From contig MZZL01000406.1 in assembly GCA_002749535.1 (NCBI GenBank), positions 297,386 to 361,385 on the forward strand: DNA of 64,000 nucleotides, given 5' to 3'. Source of the stretch: Apophysomyces variabilis. Lineage: Eukaryota > Mucoromycota > Mucoromycetes > Mucorales > Mucoraceae. How positions within the stretch are numbered: position 1 is the first letter of the stretch; each line of letters opens with the position of its first letter. A program made the position numbers and the translations under genes. Shown in pieces: positions 60,608 through 64,000 of the stretch. The notes under the pieces are model-generated. The model was not told the DNA's origin and ran no database searches. It was given only the letters and a program-made list of their open reading frames with translations.

Positions 60608-60884
60608 GATCGTTCCAGCTCAACTGCGGCAGAGAATCGTTCGTCCCTGGAGGCCCAATAGACTCAAATTTTTCTGTAACTCCGACCCAATTCAGCGAGT
60701 TACCCAGAGTACAGTATGAATGTAAGTCTTCTTAAAAAGTAAATGTCGCAGATTTGTAAAAAAAAGGAATGCCGCCTTATTCGAGTTTTCTTTTGTGAAC
60801 AGAAACAAGGAAAACACGCCGTTGGAAGACTTGTCCAAAGAATATGCAATAGACTAAGTGGCCACTATTAGCCCTTCTGTTGTG
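60608..60884. other. Upstream region of Gcn20
   Basis: Contains the Gcn20 promoter on the minus strand. No distinctive element is seen. Confidence 0.4.
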
Positions 60885-61592
60885 ATGCCTGATCCACAAC
60901 TACATGAATATCCTGTACATGAGACTCGTCGTTTTTACAACGACGCGGTGTTGTAAGCCTGCCAGCAGCTGGTAGACACGGAAGATACCCAACGCAAGAC
61001 TGTTTTTATCGTGGGATGATCTTAAACTTAAGCCGTTCGCTATTATCAATGCTGATGGGATCGAACAAAATGGATTAGCACACGCCAACTTCGTTGAAAA
61101 GGCTGTCCGTAGCGCGTCTATTATTCAAATCACCCTACCATCAAAGCGACCGTTCCACGATATGGAAGTAATGCAAGCTGGTTTGTGCTTCAACTGTTCT
61201 CCTCCACTGCCAAGGATTTGGGATCATTGTTTGCCATATCTCCATACGGCGAGCTTCTCCGTCAACGGAAATACACAATGCTATCGGACAAATTATGTCA
61301 TGTTGCAATTCATGATTGGCGATTTCACCAGCAGACCAAGTACTATGTTGCACAGCTTTTCGCTGGAGCCGTCATGTTTCGCACTGACAATCATCAAGCC
61401 ATCGTTATCAATACACAGTTGAAGCATATAGACGCGGGAAAACGGTATATATTCACCGAGGCATCTTTTGGTATGAAGAAGGGGACTGCAATTGAAACGT
61501 CCCTGCCTCCAGCATTCAATATCAGATACTTGGATGTATGGCCTATGACTCTCAACACTAGTGATGCAAAGTGTCCTTTTTATGGAACATAG
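60885..61592 (+). pseudogene. Decayed unknown gene
   Basis: Protein-like blocks in the same direction occur in different frames: MPDPQLHEYPVHETRRFYND (60,885), then KPFAIINADGIEQNGLAHAN with FVEKAVRSASIIQ (about 61,030-61,160). After these comes an open stretch from 61,185 with DLGSLFAISPYGELLRQRKY and YIFTEASFGMKKGTAIETSL. No GT-AG introns rejoin the frames. I do not recognise the family; it looks like a broken gene or old transposon cargo. Confidence 0.4.
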
Positions 61593-63601
61593 GTATTAGG
61601 AAATCACACTATGACAGCGACATATACTACTGTATTCCGGCAGAGTAGGGCACATTTGAAGTTTTATTGGTTACAGTCTCAGTCAATCATGTTACATTGA
61701 TGATGACATAGCTCGAGTTTAACCAATGTCCTAAGAACAGACTTCACCGATAGGGCATGTGGGCGGTGAAATATCCCTCTTCGAAGGTAATATCCTTGCT
61801 GATATATTGAGATTGCAAGGTTTAGAAAATTTAAGTAATATTAGGAAAGGTATCTTGTTACCGAAATTTACAGCCTGCGTATTTACAGGGTATCCTGCCG
61901 TTATAGTACTGAACAAAAGAAGTATCAGAATAAAGAAGATATTCGATTCCAGATTCATTATTGCTTGCTTTGTAACATTTTGGTGAATTTTAGAAATTGT
62001 AAGTCTCGTCCTTTTATAGGCATAATGGTTATGATTGCCGCATTCATTCGGCTTATAGCGGGCGAGTACAACCGAACACGCGGATACTTTCCTCGTGAGC
62101 TTTGCATATCATTGAGACAACTATAATTAGTAAGGCAGAGCAACCAAGAGGAAGGGGCCATTTACTACGTTTACTATCTGTACCTGTCAGCCAGTGCTTG
62201 TCACGGGAATACGCGCGTGTAACCGGTTCTAGCCCACAGAACTTGAGACTTTGTGAAATGTTCATAGCAATTACGGACAATCAATGAACAGAACTGAAGT
62301 TACCAGTGATTCAATCATTGACATAGAGCTGCAAATTCTTGCGCGAGATACAGACCTCTATACCTATTTTAGCCTTTTCGGATTTGTATCTATTTTCATC
62401 TCTGAAAAAATAGAGTGAACTACTAACTGCCAAAGAACCGAAGCTTACATGTTTCTATTTGCAGATATCCATTTTTTAAAGTCAAGTGTGCCTAATATAG
62501 CAAACTAAAAGAGCCTAGATCCAATTCTAGAATGTTATAACCCAATTAAGGTACAGTAGAACAATACTTCTCTTAGACAGGGAGGCTATTCAACATATCA
62601 CGAGGCAGGTAAAGCAAGGAAGGTCTCTGTCAGAAAGTAAGCAAGACTGGAGGGAGAATTTGACAGCAAATATCCATGACGGGTTAAAGGCTACGATTTG
62701 CTTAAAATTTCTGCCCTCAGATAAGAAGGATTCATAATGAAGAAGAGTGGCTTGAGTTTCATAGAAGGAAGTGCGCAGTTGACCTAATGATAATTTCTAC
62801 CGATCTTGTTGCAAATGGTTGGTTCTGTAGATTCTACATCAGTGAAGAACGGTTTAACATGATATTTTTCTCGTACGAAACAAGCTATCGTGAGGACGGC
62901 AAAGTTAGTGTTTGTGCAAACCAACGGCGAAACATATCCAAGCGGCAACAATTTCGTTAAGTGTTCGCATACGAAGTTGAGCAGCGGTCTGGTTTGCAAA
63001 ATCGTTTTTATATATCTCCAGCTCAAAAGGGTCCCTTTACTTTGGTCATTTGGTGAAATGGCCTACAGAGTGTGGTGCTATCGGTAGGAGGAGCTTAGGC
63101 ATGACGTATCAAGTATGTGAGGAAGGAAAACGTAAAACTTTTTTCGCCATTCAGAGTCTACTGATTTTTTAAAACACGTCGTCCATTAGCTCTATTTTGT
63201 TCCTTTCTCGCGCCATACACCCTTTCCCCATCTGTTTTCTGTTCGATCGTGCTTATTCTTTTCTTTTATTGCTATCCCACACACCTATTCATACGGGATC
63301 TTTTAAATTAATAAATTGTATAACTATGGTCTGGAAACAATGCCACTTTATATAATTCATATCATATGGAGCAATTTCGTATAGGCTTCTGACTTGGATC
63401 ACAAACTATTATCGATCGCAGTGCTATAGTATTTAGTGTAGGGTTCTACCCATGTGTGGATCGTCGTACTAAATCACATTCAAATCCAGTAAAAGGCAGC
63501 CCTTTTTTTTTTTACTGACGTGACTTGTTTGCGCCGGCTATCGAAAAAATAACGAGTCCCGAAGTGTGCGGGACCTGCTTGGCTTTTTTCTCTTCTGCGA
63601 G
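61593..63601. other. Intergenic, upstream of eIF3l
   Basis: No gene supported. 63,180-63,280 is T/C-rich and probably belongs to the eIF3l promoter or leader. Confidence 0.45.
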
Positions 63602-64000
63602 ATGTACCAGGACACCTTCGAGGAAGACGATCTCATTGCAGAGATTGAGCTTGTTGCTCATGCCCGTTATTCTCAGAACATTGAAATCGACGATGGTTTT
63701 GAGGCAGAAGGTATATACAAAAGACAAATAGAATTAAAATTAGGCCGGGAATAGGAATACTTATTCTTCATTGCTTTGTTTTTGTTACTCCTTTCCTCAG
63801 TGTTATCTTCACAGCAACCTATCGATGTGCAGATCCCAGACGCTGTGAAAAAATTCATTACGTACTTTTATCGCAATGTCCTGGAGAAAAATGTCTACGA
63901 GCTGCACAATAACTACGACAACGCATTCAACAAGCTTTCTGATAAATACTACCAAAAGCAACCTTGGCCACAAGCCGAGGCTATTGCCCCTCTTGTGAAT
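63602..64000 (+). CDS. EIF3L: Translation initiation factor eIF3 subunit L (5' part)
   Basis: eIF3l is a PCI-domain subunit of the eIF3 complex that recruits mRNA to the 40S ribosome. Only the start is in the window: exon 63602-63710 and exon 63801 running off the edge. The intron joins in phase to give EAEVLSSQQPIDVQIPDAVK. Recognisable family text: VKKFITYFYRNVLEKNVYEL, then NNYDNAFNKLSDKYYQKQPW and PQAEAIAPLV; the Y..F.KL..+++.+.PWP.AE.IAPLV pattern is highly conserved. ATG at 63,602 is the first Met that leads into the conserved acidic N-terminus (MYQDTFEEDDL). Truncated by the window end, not by mutation. Confidence 0.88.

Noticed and set aside
1..64000. CRISPR array or other prokaryotic repeat-spacer arrays
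   Set aside because: None of the tandem or spaced repeats has regular repeat-spacer layout, and the DNA is eukaryotic.

Overview
The window is nuclear DNA of a fungus. Genes are split by short GT-AG introns of about 40-80 bp, and the recognisable proteins include fungal-type Erg5, a Zn2Cys6 regulator, Whi2, an Ssb-like Hsp70 and Gcn20. This gene set, together with a spliced Fanzor-like nuclease, points to an early-diverging lineage, most likely Mucoromycota (Mucorales). That placement is inference.

Layout. 0-6.1 kb is a mobile-element zone: a 42-bp tandem repeat, a near-intact Tc1/mariner (IS630) transposase, and on the same strand a decayed Fanzor gene. Fanzors are eukaryotic TnpB/Cas12 relatives; this one has RuvC-I, RuvC-II-like, zinc-finger and RuvC-III segments. 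8.8-10.6 kb holds ERG5 (CYP61 sterol C-22 desaturase). 12.4-13.7 kb holds an Aven-like gene with a damaged 5' part, and right beside it sits a complete but dead Tc1/mariner element (13,706-15,734) with long inverted repeats and a TA target duplication. 16.3-30.5 kb is mostly housekeeping: mitochondrial pyrophosphatase, an SH3 protein, a homeobox regulator, Bud13 (RES splicing complex), a small spliced gene, and Sas10/Utp3 (SSU processome). 24.5-28.1 kb between the last two is gene-poor with decayed coding.

30.8-36.8 kb holds an Ssb-like Hsp70, a 515-bp exact duplication around a single N (almost certainly an assembly join), and a Zn2Cys6 regulator. 38.3-39.1 kb is a 773-bp foldback MITE whose inverted repeats resemble those of the dead mariner; a multiply frameshifted unknown gene follows. 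42.1-46.9 kb holds Whi2-like and alpha-arrestin-like genes. 50.7-53.8 kb holds a questin oxidase-like gene convergent with a mitochondrial PDK/BCKDK-type kinase. 56.6-60.6 kb holds a Mix17/CHCHD2 twin-CX9C protein convergent with Gcn20. The window ends inside eIF3 subunit L.

The genes do not form one pathway. Common themes are translation and ribosome biogenesis (Sas10, Gcn20, eIF3l, Ssb-like Hsp70) and mitochondria (pyrophosphatase, kinase, Mix17). For most spliced genes I placed exon edges by reading GT-AG junctions and checking that exon sums divide by three. No tRNA, rRNA or CRISPR array was found. The most notable content is the Fanzor locus, its mariner neighbour, and the related mariner/MITE pair.
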